DNA from: Siderastrea radians
Lineage: Eukaryota > Cnidaria > Anthozoa > Scleractinia > Rhizangiidae
Length of the DNA: 64,000 bases
NCBI GenBank assembly: GCA_964017195.1
Contig: OZ024900.1
Coordinates: forward strand, 33,997,093-34,061,092
Direction: 5' to 3'
Shown here: in pieces, positions 24,207-36,414 of the stretch
How the letters are laid out: the number at the start of each line of letters is the position of its first letter
Numbering within the stretch: the first letter of the stretch is position 1
Notes under the pieces: model-generated
Told to the model about the DNA's origin: nothing
What the model saw: only the letters and a program-made list of their open reading frames with translations
Databases searched by the model: none
Made by a program: the position numbers and the translations under genes

Positions 24207-27046
24207 CTGACATATTTATCTGGAAGGAATTCTTCAACCAGTATGGTCAGCATTCCACTCAAGGTTGGATGTTTGTGTCCCTCCAAGTAGTCATACGTAA
24301 AGGCCTTGTTCTGCCTCTCCACGCCATTGTTGGTGTTAATGGTTGTGAGGAACCGGTCTTTTCGAAACGCCCATACCCATTTCTGTGACAAAAACAGGAA
24401 TGCGCGGAAATTAGGTTATAACGTTTTCATAACAAAACTGTATGTAAAACTTTTGACAGTGTACCTTGTGTTGCTGAAGCCATGTCTTTGTGATATAGTT
24501 TCTTAAGCTGGAATTTGACTTCCATTCTTCGCTCTCTTTCAACTCCCCCAATTTCTCCAGGTACTCTGGTTCTGTTCGGGCCCTGGCGATCGCTCGTAAC
24601 TTAGCAAGAATAGTCTGTTTATTTCCCACAACGCCATTGCTGGATTTTGCCAGCCACCTTTCCGATGCTTGCTCGCGGTGAAAATCACAGATGTAGATCT
24701 GACTATCTACGAAACAAAAATAAGAATGCCAGAAAAAAATTAATGCCGGTGTAAAGAGAAATACGCTACGCACCTCTATGAGCTAAGGTATCAAAGTCGG
24801 AGTGCATTGTAAGGCGCGCGGTCACCTCCCTAAGGTGGGCTTGGTTGGCTGTTCTCGGCCAGGAAATATTTCATGTTTGTGTGTAAGTAACCTTTTAAGC
24901 CGGATAGCTCTCTAACGTAACGGCGGCCGAACGGTAGTAAGTAAGAATTTTACTTGAATCAAATATCAATCATCGCAGTGTATTATACCTCCCAGCAGCT
25001 GCTCTATACAGTCACTAATGTGATACAATAAGCTTTAAAAAGCGCCTCTCAGTGACAGGATAATAACTCAGACTGACTTGTTAACTATCGTATTTCCACT
25101 TTGTACTGAGAGTTATATGAAAAATCGGGGGTCCAAGGCAATTTATTTTCTAACACCCATTCTTATTTGTGCTCCTAAACTACAGGTATTTGTTATGATT
25201 ATGGTATCTCATGTATCCGCGTAGTGATAGTCAGATTTAGCTTGTTGTTGGTGGCAAATTGCGTTTTAATTCGTCAAGAATGCATTCGTTACTATTATTT
25301 GGTGGGCCTGGTCGTTTCAGTGCAATATGACCTTCAAAGATGAGAGTCCTACCATTTATCAGTTTTATTTACCTGGAAATAACTTTCCAATTGCAGACAT
25401 TTCCTCTTCCGAATAGTCAACCATAAAATAAGAAGGATTCCACTTGGGATTCCACGACTTGAGGACGGATAGCGCTTCATAAATTGAATCGGTCGTTTCA
25501 CTCTGAATCACGAACGAACCTACAATCTGATAGTCGACGTTGGTCTTCACAACAACAAAAAAGAGGGGGAGACTGTACCTCGTTGTCTTGAAGGTGGCGT
25601 CCAGCATACTTATTTCATTCCCGTACCGCTCTAACAGGCGTCTCTGATCTTTCGTCTGGTGGACAAATAGGAGCCCCTTTGTGGATGTCTTAACCATTTC
25701 TTCATCCTCCTCTTCACTTTCACTGCTACTTCCCTCATCATTCTCAGGTCGGTTCTCTTCTTCGTTGGAATACGTAGCATATGGGTGGAACTCAAAAGAA
25801 TCATCAGGCGAAGCCACCTTCCACAACTCCACTTTCTTCTGAAGATCTTCTTGATCGATTTTGGACAATCGTTCTTTAATCACCGACTTATAAATATGAC
25901 CCCGTATGGTTGCTTTTGAGGGATAAAACCGTCGGTTGGTTTTATGAGGTGCTGGTATCCCTCGGTACAACTCGCGCTGTACAAAAATCTTCAGATGAGT
26001 CTGCGAACCTCTTTTTCCGATCTTGCCCCTGCACATACCAGCTCCAGGATTTTTGTCACAAGCCTTTCGCCGATGCGCTGATAAAGACCACCAGCCTATA
26101 GAAAAACATTTAAAAATCAGTAATCACCATTTATATGTACATGCTATTGCCATTTATTACTTCTTTTTTATGAAATAAACAAAATACTATGCGTGCGTTG
26201 ATTGGTTGCAAGCCATTTAAGATAACTCTATGGAAACATAGGCAATTTTCAGTGCGTTTATGTTATAAATGAAATAGAAAACTCTCTTTCCTAGTTTCCA
26301 TAAATGGTTACACTCGTGAAAGTTTAGGAGAAATACCTATGGCCCGTGTGCACACAGCTTTTCTCGTTTTCCCAAACTCAATGGAAAGACGGAAAGCATT
26401 TTCTATTCTTGAATGTAACACTAGGTTACACAGATTTAACCACAACTGGTAGACTGGTGAACCTTAACTTACATTTCCAGTTGGATGCACGGTGTGTTCA
26501 TCAACAGACGGAAAAAGGACATGAATCCATCTTTCACTTTTCGCTGAACCGTCTTGTATAGACTTCCTCAGCTTTTTTGATTGGGCCTTGCAACGCCATT
26601 CCGTTTTTTCTGCAATCTAAGGGAAAGTGCAAAAACTTGAGGTAGATTCCAGTTCAATTTTTTGCTTGATTCTAGTTCTTTTTTTCTTATAGTTATTAAC
26701 CTTGTGATCTGGGAATATGATTATCTCCCTCATGTGCACCTGTGCAGGACAGTGAAGTTTCCTGGATTCTTGGAGTAGTTTTCCCGCTCCAGTTTTTCTA
26801 TAGGCGTGGTCACCACCCTACAGTAAAAAACACAAAGACCGGTTAAATATAGCCAAAAAAACCTTATTTCAAGACTACGTTTGAAAAACCCACCGCTTGA
26901 TTTCTCTTTTTCTCGCAGAGATGTCTATCCACACTATGTTGACAGTCGTAAACCTTGTGATTTACCACTATAAATGGTACATGGTCAAAACGCAAGCCAC
27001 CGGGGCGGTTGTCCTCCCATGTAACTTTGCGTTTCGTAGCTGCCAT
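24207..27046 (-). pseudogene. MULE-type DDE transposase, copy A, six exons with a frameshift
   Basis: Exons on the minus strand are 27,046–26,894, 26,817–26,701, 26,616–26,473, 26,095–25,373, 24,706–24,465 and 24,382–24,207. All have GT/AG junctions and compatible phases. The catalytic core carries LDATFKTTRY (first Asp), FMVDYSEEE (second Asp) and CDFHREQ with a following Glu, typical of the Mutator-like transposase fold. An acidic Ser/Glu stretch precedes the core. Compared with copy B, exon 4 has two extra bases at about 25,997 (cagactcatctg against cagacatctg), giving an immediate stop. The conserved Trp after REQA is Ser. The product would be truncated before the catalytic core. Confidence 0.82.
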
Positions 27047-28026
27047 GTCTGCACCAGAGCAAAAAAGAAAACAAAAAACAAAAGCATAAACAAAACAAAA
27101 CAAAATTAAACGTTACTTTAAAGCCACATTAAAAGTTAAATCCCAGGAGGAGGCCTCTTCTTTGCCCATCAAAGGGTTTTGTACCGCTCAGTAGCTTGCA
27201 ACTGAATGGTCACACTTTAGGATTTCATCCACAGACTCAAAAGTTAGGGATTTTGTATAATGACTGTAAATACACTTGAAAGCTCGTCTTGCGACCAATC
27301 TCGTAACGACCACCCTAAGCCCCTTTAAACTCTGGAAGCGAGGTTGGATTTACATTCGGCCGTAAATCATTTGGCGATTATCTCTTTCAATCTTCTTATG
27401 CAACATCGTTCCCATGCTACTTCTAATGACCTCCTCCACCCCCAACCCCCAAAATGAAAAATAATATAATAGATTAAATCTGCTAGCCTAAAACTCAACC
27501 GCCCCCCAACAGTTTGTTAAATTTAAATCATTTCAAATCAGGTTGGTTCCATATAAATATTAACAGGCCCATTTCCGTCCCGTATGTCCCACTTCAGTCA
27601 CTTGGACATGGTCTATTTTCCGGCTTCTCTGTGCTAAAGTCGAACCACGTGCATCACAAGTCAACAGGTCTTAAATCTCTTGAAATATCCTATCAGTGTA
27701 TTGATAGGCCTCACCTGTATTTCCAAAACCTTTGTTTGCTTTATTAAAAGCAAGAGAATCTGGTGGTTGTAGCAGTTTCATATTCTCTGAGAATGGACTC
27801 TGCTGCTTTGACATCCTTCACCAAACCTGACCTTTCGGAAAACTTCACTTCAAACAAAGAACTGACTGCCTGTAGATTAAATCTGCTTGCCATCAGCGAA
27901 AAAAATCCCGGTCAAACAAACAAAACGATCCGTCTGAATGCGACAAGACGCTTTGAAGATGGATAATATGTTGGAAAGCTGGACTAGACTAAGACAAATT
28001 TCCCGCCTTTGCGCGGTCGTCTGTCT

Positions 28027-28086
28027 GAAATTCAATCAACCGGAACCTTTCTCTAAATTCTCTCCATTTCCGGTTTGACAGCCTCC
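28027..28086 (-). repeat. 60 bp terminal-type inverted repeat, right
   Basis: An exact reverse complement of 20,570–20,629. Similarity to copy B continues outward past this point to about 28,553, so this repeat is not the outermost end of the duplicated unit. Confidence 0.9.
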
Positions 28087-28553
28087 TTTCGGGCAATCTC
28101 GTCCCCAGAGCCCACGCGCATTTACGGTCAGCGGGATCGAAATGCCACGGACTCTGGGATAATCAAAAACCGGATTCCACTTTTTAGGTTTCCGGCTTTT
28201 TAAAGCGCATGTGCGGCAATGTGCGGCACTTTACGAACTGAGCATGCGTTATGGGTCGAGTAAAGACAAAAAAGGCGCGAAATACTAGGACGTCCCGCAT
28301 GTCGTCCCCTTGTTTTTGGCGCCTTTGATATTCACGCGAGACTCGCGGGAAAATGAAAATAATCCTCGCTCGCAGTCTTGCGAAGAATGCCGCACCGGTT
28401 TCTATAAATTTGTTTCACTTCGCGTCAGAAAATTCAGTTCAGAAAGGAGAACGGACCTTTTATGAAAAGAACGCCAATATGAGGCGCTGAAGACTGTTGT
28501 TGTTGATGGTAAAGATACCATTTGTGTACTGCCAGCTGAATATGGAAGATCTC

Positions 28554-30351
28554 TCAGTGACTGGCTGCCTCCATACGTCTGTGACGAATGTGTGTGTTTT
28601 TTAACAATAGTGGTGAAGAGAAAATTAACTCTTTTATTGTAGTCGTATCCTCATTAAACTTTTTGATAAGAGAACAAATATCAAGCATGAAAGTTTTCAA
28701 GGGTACTGAAAACGTAGCCATTGACGAGAAGTTTGAAGTGCAGCGGCAAATTTAATTTCACATTTAACGGCCCTTTACAAAATTAACAAATTTTCAGAGA
28801 CATCTTGAAAGAAAACGATAGTGATGGACGAGGTTCACTTAGCAGTCGAATAGTGTGTAGAACCTTTTTGTGTTTTGTAAGCTTACTAATTTGAAAAGTC
28901 TAACTGAGCAAGAAATCAACCTTTAAAAAAACTTACCTTGTTTTCAGCGCGCGGCATGTACGCGCAAAAATTAGCTAAATTTTTTACAGAGTGCGACTGC
29001 TTATTTATTGAGGAAGACACAGAGCAAATCAACTGTACTGCATGATGCTATTAAACGGTCTTGGACAAAGTAGAGGGGTTATTTATTTATGAAACGTACA
29101 TGAGCCGGCCGGCGTTCTGTTATGTTCGCCTTTCGACTGTGCTGGTGTTGTGTTTTCTCCACCGCTACGTCGGTAAATATTTTACTACGGTAAGTACTTA
29201 TAGGTTTTGTACGGAAAGCTCGTTTGCCGAAATGCTAAAACTTTACATAGAATAAACACAAAAAATGACTTAGGTACATTTATTAACGAGTATCACAGGT
29301 CTATAAATAATTCAACTCAATGAATCAAGGCAAACTGAACAGCCACTTTTCAGTACAGCTAGAAACATTAAAAATCTAATATCACAATCAAGGATAAACA
29401 CTTTCTTACACAGACAATCAAAGTTGAGGGTGAAACAATTTAATACTAAAGAAAGACCTTTTACCTACACTCGAAGAGGTTTACTAGTCTGCCAGCTGCA
29501 AACTTTCAAAGCTTACAAATACGACAGATACGATGTCTTGCTTAAATAAACAAGATCGCTGTTCTCGTTGTTTTTGTCATTCTGTCCGGCCGCTGCACCA
29601 GTTTCTGCACCACGTAATTCAAGAAGCCAATCCACCATTCACTTTTCAGCTACAGTGAAATTATCTGCTCCAGTTCAACAAAATAAGCTTAAATCCTGTC
29701 TTCTGTTCCATCGAACTCGCACTTGGCTCCGCGGAGTAAACGGATTTTGAACACAAAGCCGCTTATTTTAACTTCTACGACTGCACTGGAAAGACTGTCA
29801 GCTTCTATCCGCTTTAGACAATGTTGAAAACAATTTTCAAGCCACCATTGTCCATGAACCATACTTTAGAGCTGGAAATTAGAGGAATTATTCCAAAATT
29901 GTGCTCCTTCGACCGTCGTTTATCTTGAGCGGGTATTCCTTCAGCTTTGTCAAGAACCGCTGCAACGTATCACAAGGTTGTGGCGCCTTCTTCGTTTTAA
30001 TCATGCGACCGACACTTGTTCCCTTTTTACGTCTTGTCTAACATGAATGTGAATTTAACTGCATTTATCGATTCTGTGGGAGTTTGTATAGCCCATTTTC
30101 TGATTTCTTTCCCACTGTCCGTCTCTGACGTGATCGAAAACGGCCAGCAAAATCATCGCAAGACATTTTCGTTTCCTGTTTTGAAAGTTCTTACTTGTAG
30201 ACTTCCGGTAAATTTTAGTAGCCAATCAGATTTCGATTCGTCAGCATTTTGACATTGATTATCCCAGAGGTCTTGCATCCTTGGTGCTGACCAAAAGGAA
30301 TGCAGCCTCTGGGAACGAGATTGCCTTTCGGGAGATTGCCACGCGATGTGG
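28554..30351. other. Right flank of MULE copy A, non-coding, absent from copy B
   Basis: Only short frames occur here. Near 30,260–30,345 there is an imperfect pair (gattatcccagag / ctctgggaacgagattgcc) also seen at 28,095–28,180, suggesting a small foldback element present twice. Confidence 0.45.
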
Positions 30352-30618
30352 CTGAAATCAGCCATCCGTGAAAGAGGTTTGAAAGCTTCTTTGAATATTA
30401 TGATACTTCAGTTCAAAAGTTAGTTCTTTTGCTATACCTAACTCCTAAAAACAAAAGACAAGAATTTAATTGAGAAGGCTTTTCGGTTTGCGTGTTCAGA
30501 AGGCTGATTTTAGGTTTTAAATGCATGTTTACACGAAGGCGACCTCGGGTGGCTTCGGATCTCATAATCGGAAAATTTTCCGAGATGACCTCCTTCTGAC
30601 GGATTGCGAAGCATGCGC
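30352..30618 (-). repeat. 270 bp repeat, copy 2 (right end of MULE copy A)
   Basis: The reverse complement of the copies at 20,285 and 55,626. Its outer edge, gcgcatgctt(c/t)gcaatccg when read inward, agrees with copy B rather than with the left end of copy A. Confidence 0.85.
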
Positions 30619-31981
30619 TCCTTCCTGGAGAAGCAGTTTGTTCGGTCAGGGGCTACTGCCCCGACCCAGCCTCTCAGCTCAGCAAGCTTCAATCTTGTAG
30701 TCCAGGGCGTCTCCAGCGGGAAATAATCTTCCCAGGAAAAAACCTTCAGTGATTATTTCCCAGGAGAGTAGCTACACAAAAATAATTTGCCAACCAACAG
30801 GAAGTCGTCCCAAGAACAGATATTTGAAGGAACAGATTCGTTGAGTGCCCCTGATTGTTCGAAGTATCAGTTTAGGTAAGTCTTAGGCGGCTATTTACGA
30901 AGTTTTGTGCTGTCTTTTATATAGATGAAGAATTCATTTGAAGTTGCGATCCTTGAAAATACCGGTCGTGATAAAAAAACATTTGATTTCCAAAGACCAC
31001 GGTGCGTGTTGGAGGAGAGTTAAATCGCTGGTCTTCAGTTTCGGTTAGCGTTCGCCAGTGGGTTAGGAACAGCTGGATGAGAAAAGAAATGGTGTGTTAA
31101 AACTGGTTGCGGGCGAAAAACAGCGAATAGATTGGAAAGAGTGTAATTTTTCCAATCTTCAAGTATAAATATTTCCTTATGCATGAGTTGAAATCCATTC
31201 AATAAAGTCCAGGAAACGAGATTTGTGCGTAAGTTTTCGTCTGGTACAGGTTTTATTGCTAGTTAAATGAGTTGCAAACTATGACAAGATAAGGTTCATT
31301 GGTGTTTCAACCGGATGAGTGCCCAGCCGTTTGTTAAAGCTTTTTGTCGTTTGCTGGCCTACGAGTCGCCGTGCGCCAATGCACGTCTGGTCTGTAGTTC
31401 ATGTCAATTTAGTTTTGTAGTGCCCACGGTTAAATGTATTCGTGGTTGTGACATTGATTTGACGATTTAACTCGTTATTTTGAAGTTTCCAAATGATGTT
31501 TCTTTTTTGATGATCATCAGGAAGATTCTTGAAACCCTTGTCATTCAGCTGCAAAAATGTTTTGTATTTTCTCTCGCTTATCCTTTTAGACCGATCTAAT
31601 TCGTGAGCTTTTCCATGCGTTTCTTACTTCAATTAGTAGAATGTTTACACGTTGACATAATTTCTGACACAAAAGTATCACTGTTTGTCAATCTCGAGTT
31701 TTTAAATAAACAAATGTCGAAGAATACTTACATAATTAAAGAGAAACAGACGTTGGGCTAGTTTTTGCGTGTATATATTAAGTTGTTTGAGTTTAACCGT
31801 TATTAACAAGTTACGTGTCATGTCATTCAGCTGCAAAAATGTTTTGTATTTTCTCTCGCTTAGCCTTTTAGACCGATCTAATTCGTGGGCTTTTCCAATG
31901 TGGCTTCGCGGTTGCGATACGCTAATGAATACCTTGAAAATGTCGGTAATAGGTCCATGATAACCGTCACGAATATAGCCC
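30619..31981. other. Non-coding interval with a 75 bp direct repeat
   Basis: A segment starting TTCAGCTGCAAAAATGTTTT at about 31,544 is repeated with few changes at about 31,826, 282 bp apart. TTTCCCAG-type motifs occur around 30,715–30,770. No gene is recognised. Confidence 0.6.
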
Positions 31982-31990
31982 CCCATAACC

Positions 31991-32362
31991 CCGGGGGGGG
32001 GGACTCCCATGTGAAAGTGACGGGGATGCTCGTCGTCTCGCTTAGGGGTATAAATTGCAGATTTTGGTCTCCCTTAGGGTTCACAGGGCGGAAAGCCAAT
32101 ATTTGTACCTGTACAGGTATCTCTTAGGGTTGTGCGTAATGAAATATCTATATGAAAAAAACAAACGCGGTCAATCTTTAGCGTCAATCTTAAGCGCAAT
32201 TAAAAATCACTCCAACTTTTATTTGGTTGTCTGTTTTGGCGTGGTCTCCTTTAGGGTTCAAATAACGCCTGAGCCACGCCCAGATTGGTCTCCTTTAGCG
32301 TTTTAATTCTAATTTTCAGACGAGTAGCCCCGTCAGTTTCACATGGGAGTCCCCCCCCCGGG
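31991..32362. mobile_element. 372 bp foldback element with 9 bp target duplication
   Basis: The ends are inverted: ccgggggggggactcccatg at left and catgggagtccccccccc followed by gg at right, each followed inward by a match around CACTTTCA/GTTTCACA and ACGGGG. CCCATAACC is duplicated at 31,982–31,990 and 32,363–32,371. The interior has repeated TCTC(C)TTTAGGGTT motifs and no gene. A 9 bp duplication fits the Mutator class, but the family is not certain. Confidence 0.85.
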
Positions 32363-32439
32363 CCCATAACCATCACAAATATAGCATCTCTGTATCTAAT
32401 GTAATGTAGCAGCTTTATGAAATGTTAATATCTATATAG

Positions 32440-33055
32440 TACCTATAGTACCAGTAGCACCTGCAGTACTAGAAGTATTTGTGGTACCCATAGTACCTGT
32501 AGTACTCGTAGTACCTGTAGTAATTGGAGAGTTAGTAGTACCTGTAGTACCAATAGTAGCTGTAGTACTACTAGTACCTGTAGTACCAGTAGTTCCTGTA
32601 GTACTAGTAGTACCTCTAGTACTAGTAGTACCTGTAGTACTAGTAGTACCCTGTAGTACTTGTAGTTCCAGTAGTACCAGTAGTACCTCTAGTACCTGTA
32701 GTACTTGTAGTACTCAGCACCTGTAGTAATAGCAGTTTCTGTAGTACCAGTAGTTCCTGTAGTACTAGTAGTACCTCTAGTACCTGTAGTACCTGTAGTA
32801 CTTGTAGTACTAGTAGTACCTGTAGTACTTGTAGTACTAGTAGTACCCTGTAGTACTAGTAGTTCCGGTAGTACCAGTAGTACCTCTAGTACTAGTAGTA
32901 CCTGTAGTACTTGTAGTACTAGTAGTACCCTGTAGTACTTGTAGTTCCTGTGGTACCCGTAGTACCTGTAGTACCTGCAGTACTAGTAGTACCTGTAGTA
33001 TTAGTAATACCTGTAATATTAGTAGCACCTGTAGTACCTGTAGTACCTCAACAGT
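32440..33055. repeat. Degenerate GTA/TAC-rich satellite
   Basis: The unit is a variable permutation of gtagtacctgtagtactagt, about 600 bp long. It yields valine/proline- or leucine/glutamine-rich open frames with no sign of being genes. Confidence 0.92.
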
Positions 33056-33164
33056 AAAATTGCCTTTAGTACTCAGGGTAGTCCAAATTGATAAGCCTTC
33101 AATAGACAGATACTCTGTTAAAAGATTTATATTTTGTAGTAAATTTGTTGTTGTTATTGTACAC

Positions 33165-33770
33165 ATGTACTGATACCACAGTACATGTACTGATACCACA
33201 GTACATGTACTGATACCACAGTACATGTACTGATACCATATGTATATGTACTGATACCACAGTACACGTGCTGATACCACAGTACATGTACTGATACCAC
33301 ATGTATATATACTGATACCACATGTATATGTACTGATACCACAGTACATGTACTGATACCACATGCACATGTACTGATACCACAGTACATGTACTGATAC
33401 CACAGTACACGTACTGATACCACAGTACACGTGCTGATACCACAGTTCATGTACTGATACCACAGAACATGTACTGATACCACAGTACATGTACTGATAC
33501 CACAGTACATGTACTGATACCACAGTACATGTACTGATACCACAGTACATGTACTGATACCACATGTATATGTACTGATACCACAGTACACGTGCTGATA
33601 CCACAGTACATGTACTGATACCACAGTACATGTACTGATACCACATGCACATGTACTGATACCACAGTACATGTACTGATACCACAGTACACGTGCTGAT
33701 ACCACAGTTCATGTACTGATACCACAGAACATGTACTGATATCACATGTACATGTACTGATACCATCCTC
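33165..33770. repeat. 20 bp satellite containing a 12 bp palindrome, about 30 copies
   Basis: The unit ctgataccacagtacatgta repeats exactly every 20 bp and contains the palindrome AGTACATGTACT. Variants (agtacacgtgct, atgtatatgta, atgcacatgta) mostly keep dyad symmetry or the repeat length. All three minus-strand frames stay open for much of it, because 20 bp units without stops repeat as a 20-residue peptide every 60 bp. No start context, splice sites or homology support translation. Confidence 0.95.
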
Positions 33771-34627
33771 CTACTTTTAGCTGCTGAAACACTTACTGAA
33801 AATCCTATTGACAACCCTTTCTATAAAGAGGGTACTCGAATGAAATCACCATTCTTATTTTGTTTTGAATTCTTGTATTCAAATCACCTCAGGGCATCTC
33901 ATTATTTGGTTGGTAAAGAAACAGTGTAAATGAACCTTGTGTACAGCTTGCATGTGTTATTAAAACATTACCACAGAATTTCACAATCTCAGGTCCACCA
34001 CACCTTCAGCTGGCCGATACTTCAATCACGGAGAGACTATTTAAAATGCACGCTAGTTTTCAAGTGCATTACATGGCTTAGCACCACCTTACTTACTTAA
34101 TGAATTTAGCCGCTCGCGTGAGTATCACTCATATAACACACGACACAGAGATCTGCTCTGCCTGCCTCTGGCAAGAACATCCAAGTACCAGGGATCGCTT
34201 AGGTACAGGGGAGCCAAAATATAGACAAGAAAGCCCAATGGGCATTTTAACCAGCCGTTCTGACCCTCCTCATCCCTAGGTTTTACAAATGTTAGCGCGA
34301 TCCTGTAGTTATACGAACCGGTGTGACGAGAAGTGTGATTGTGTGACACAATATTTTGACTATAGCGTTACTCGATGACGTAATGTTTAAACTCTGATGA
34401 CTCAGCTTATCTTTCTTCTCGCTTTTATTTCTGCTGAAAAACGCAAATTCACTCAAACGACGAATTTCGGTATAAATTTGCCCACAACTGAGGATGCTTA
34501 CAAAGGGATGACGAAATATTTACTGTTGTGCCTAGACCGTGAATACAAACAGTGAACATAGCAGCAAAATCAAAATATAACGCTTGATAAACACGAGCTC
34601 GAGCAGATCGTCAGAGTCTGGGGCACG
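33771..34627. other. Spacer left of the Kolobok-like element, nothing recognised
   Basis: Unremarkable AT-rich sequence; frames are short and match no family. Confidence 0.45.
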
Positions 34628-34832
34628 TTAAAGGATAAAGGAGAACGGAAGGCTATGAGACATATTTTTTGTTAGCACTGAGAATTGTAGATTTAGCACT
34701 GATTGTTAATAAATAACGATAAAAAGTCTTTCTTTTTACCTGAAAGTCACCGAAATAGCTCGAATACTGGATAATGAACGTCCGCCATTTTGTTCGCTTT
34801 CTTTTCCGGTTACTTCCAAAACAGGAATACGC

Positions 34833-34852
34833 GCCGCCATCTTGTGACGTCA
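34833..34852. promoter_or_regulatory. Subterminal YY1-like and CRE-like motifs, left
   Basis: GCCGCCATCTTG (34,833–34,844) is directly followed by TGACGTCA (34,845–34,852). It lies 125 bp ahead of the plus-strand ATG at 34,977 and is mirrored at the right end ahead of the transposase ATG, so it could be a promoter. This is inference from motif resemblance. Confidence 0.45.
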
Positions 34853-34976
34853 TTGCGCTCATGCGATTCTTCACGCACAGTAAGCAGATTGCTGAAGATT
34901 ATCCGTGTGCCATCATTGTATGGTCGTGTGGCTTCGATGCTGTTGTTATTGTTCATTTAACTTCGGTTTCATAGCA

Positions 34977-36400
34977 ATGGCTGAGTTTGAACCTTATTCA
35001 TTTGAACCAATGCGAGACAGCTCCGGTTCGGACGAAGAGGCTAGCGAAAGTGAGGAACCGAGAGGACATAATACGACGTGGTGCGTTTGTGGCCTTTGCG
35101 TAAACTGGGAAGGTCAACAAGAAAGGGAATGTTTATGCTGCCAGGAGATTGAGGAGGCTGTGAACAAAATTTCAGGTGAATATGTTTGTATCTGAAAGTA
35201 AATAAAGAATCCTAAACTCAGGGAAAACGATTCTGTAGTTTGTTGTTATTTTATCGTGGCTGTATGTGTCGTATGTCTGATGGGTATGGCTGCGAAATAA
35301 CATGTGCGTTTGATATTTGGCCCAGATGTGCAGGAAGAACAACCTATTCGCTGTATAACACAGCATCCTAGCTTTCAAACAATATGCTTACAAAGAGAAG
35401 TGTTGGAGACTGCCATCGTGGGTTTGAGTCAAGTGCACGGGATCAGAACACTAAGAGAAATGAATAACATGTACGTAAACAAATAATAATTATGTTTGTT
35501 TGGGTGCTGTTACGAACGTGCAAGTTCATTTTCAAACTGTAAGCGTTTGTCTCCCAGCGCTGCCGAGCTTTCATCCTAAAGACTTTCTTACAAATTAACA
35601 TGTAGTCAAGAGAGCAAGTCAAAACACTTTTTATTCTGTGGAATAACTATGTCGATAACTAATCACTGCTTTACATGTAAGAAAAAATTTTCTCTGAATA
35701 CATATCAAAACACCATTTTCTCTGCGGAATCAGTATTATGTTTATAACTAAAAAGTAACTTCTTGTTCGACAAAAATGTTCACTCTTCACTAGATTGTAT
35801 TATTTAAAACAGTTTAAAAGACATTTTGAAATAACCTATACTCAAGCGAGTTTGTCGAACATAAGTTATATATATTTCGCCACTGCGGCCTTAAGCTCTT
35901 ACGTGTGATAATTAGAATTTTTGCGTAACGGCAAAAACAACAACAACAATCGGTTCTTGGTCAACAAACAATCGCTATTCACTGAATGCTTAGTGCTTAG
36001 TTGCTTATTCCATCAAATAATGCTGCTAAAAAACAATATAATCAATCGGTCATTTCTTGATCTCTTTCCTCATGGGACTGAGTATAGATGTAATGAGACG
36101 AAAAACACTATCTTTGACATACTGGCCTTCAAATCAACTTCCTTTTCGTCCCTTAATAGAACTTAACTATTTCCTTTCACAGCAGTTATCGTTATGCGGC
36201 TTATCGACAGTTTACTTGGTGGGTACACGACAGACTTGGCAGGTATGTTCGGAAAGTCATCCCTGCTTCTGTTGTGAAAGCAATACGTGGGATTTATCCC
36301 AATGCAGATGGCAATTACACAGGCTTTCGCACGCCTGATGAAAGTTACTCAGAAGTTGACCTATCATGGATACAGGAAATTGTGCAACAAAAAGAATACT
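34977..36400 (+). CDS. P2X7 C-terminal (ballast) domain-like protein encoded by the transposon
   Basis: Three exons: 34,977–35,175, 35,326–35,470 and from 36,186, with GT/AG junctions and matching phases. Exon 1 begins with an acidic leader, then WCVCGLCVNWEGQQERECLC, the Cys-rich entry of the P2X7 intracellular domain. Exon 2 carries CITQHPSFQTICLQREVLE. Exon 3 reads YRYAAYRQFTWWV and ends the domain with IRGIYPNADGNYTGF, like the last residues of vertebrate P2X7. No membrane segments or channel domain are present, so this is the tail module alone. The cysteine expected near VIPASVVKAIR is replaced. No stop follows until 37,113, antisense to the transposase, so the true end may have been lost. 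The molecular role is unknown. Confidence 0.75.
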
Positions 36401-36414
36401 ACATGATGTGTTGT

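Larger units (their letters stand above)
20285..30618 (-). mobile_element. Large MULE-like DNA transposon, copy A (about 10.3 kb), degenerate
   Basis: The region is framed by a repeat of about 270 bp in opposite orientations, 20,285–20,561 and 30,352–30,618, both with the AATCCGTCAGAAGG end facing outward. Nested within it is a perfect 60 bp inverted pair, 20,570–20,629 and 28,027–28,086. Long terminal inverted repeats and a DDE transposase of the MULE type (order D, D, then CDFHREQ with a Glu) support a Mutator-like element. The minus-strand gene supplies transposase, SWIM-like, C48-like and PHD modules. I could not find a convincing 9 bp target duplication, so the outer boundaries are approximate. 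The right side (28,554–30,351) is non-coding and absent from copy B. Confidence 0.6.

Noticed and set aside
33165..33770. CRISPR-like regular repeats
   Set aside because: The repeats are contiguous 20 bp units with no unique spacers, and the genome is clearly eukaryotic.
32837..33814. Long minus-strand open frames (up to 325 codons) over the 20 bp and GTA satellites
   Set aside because: All frames are open because the repeat unit lacks stops. There is no start context, splice site or domain, and the peptide is just the repeat translated.
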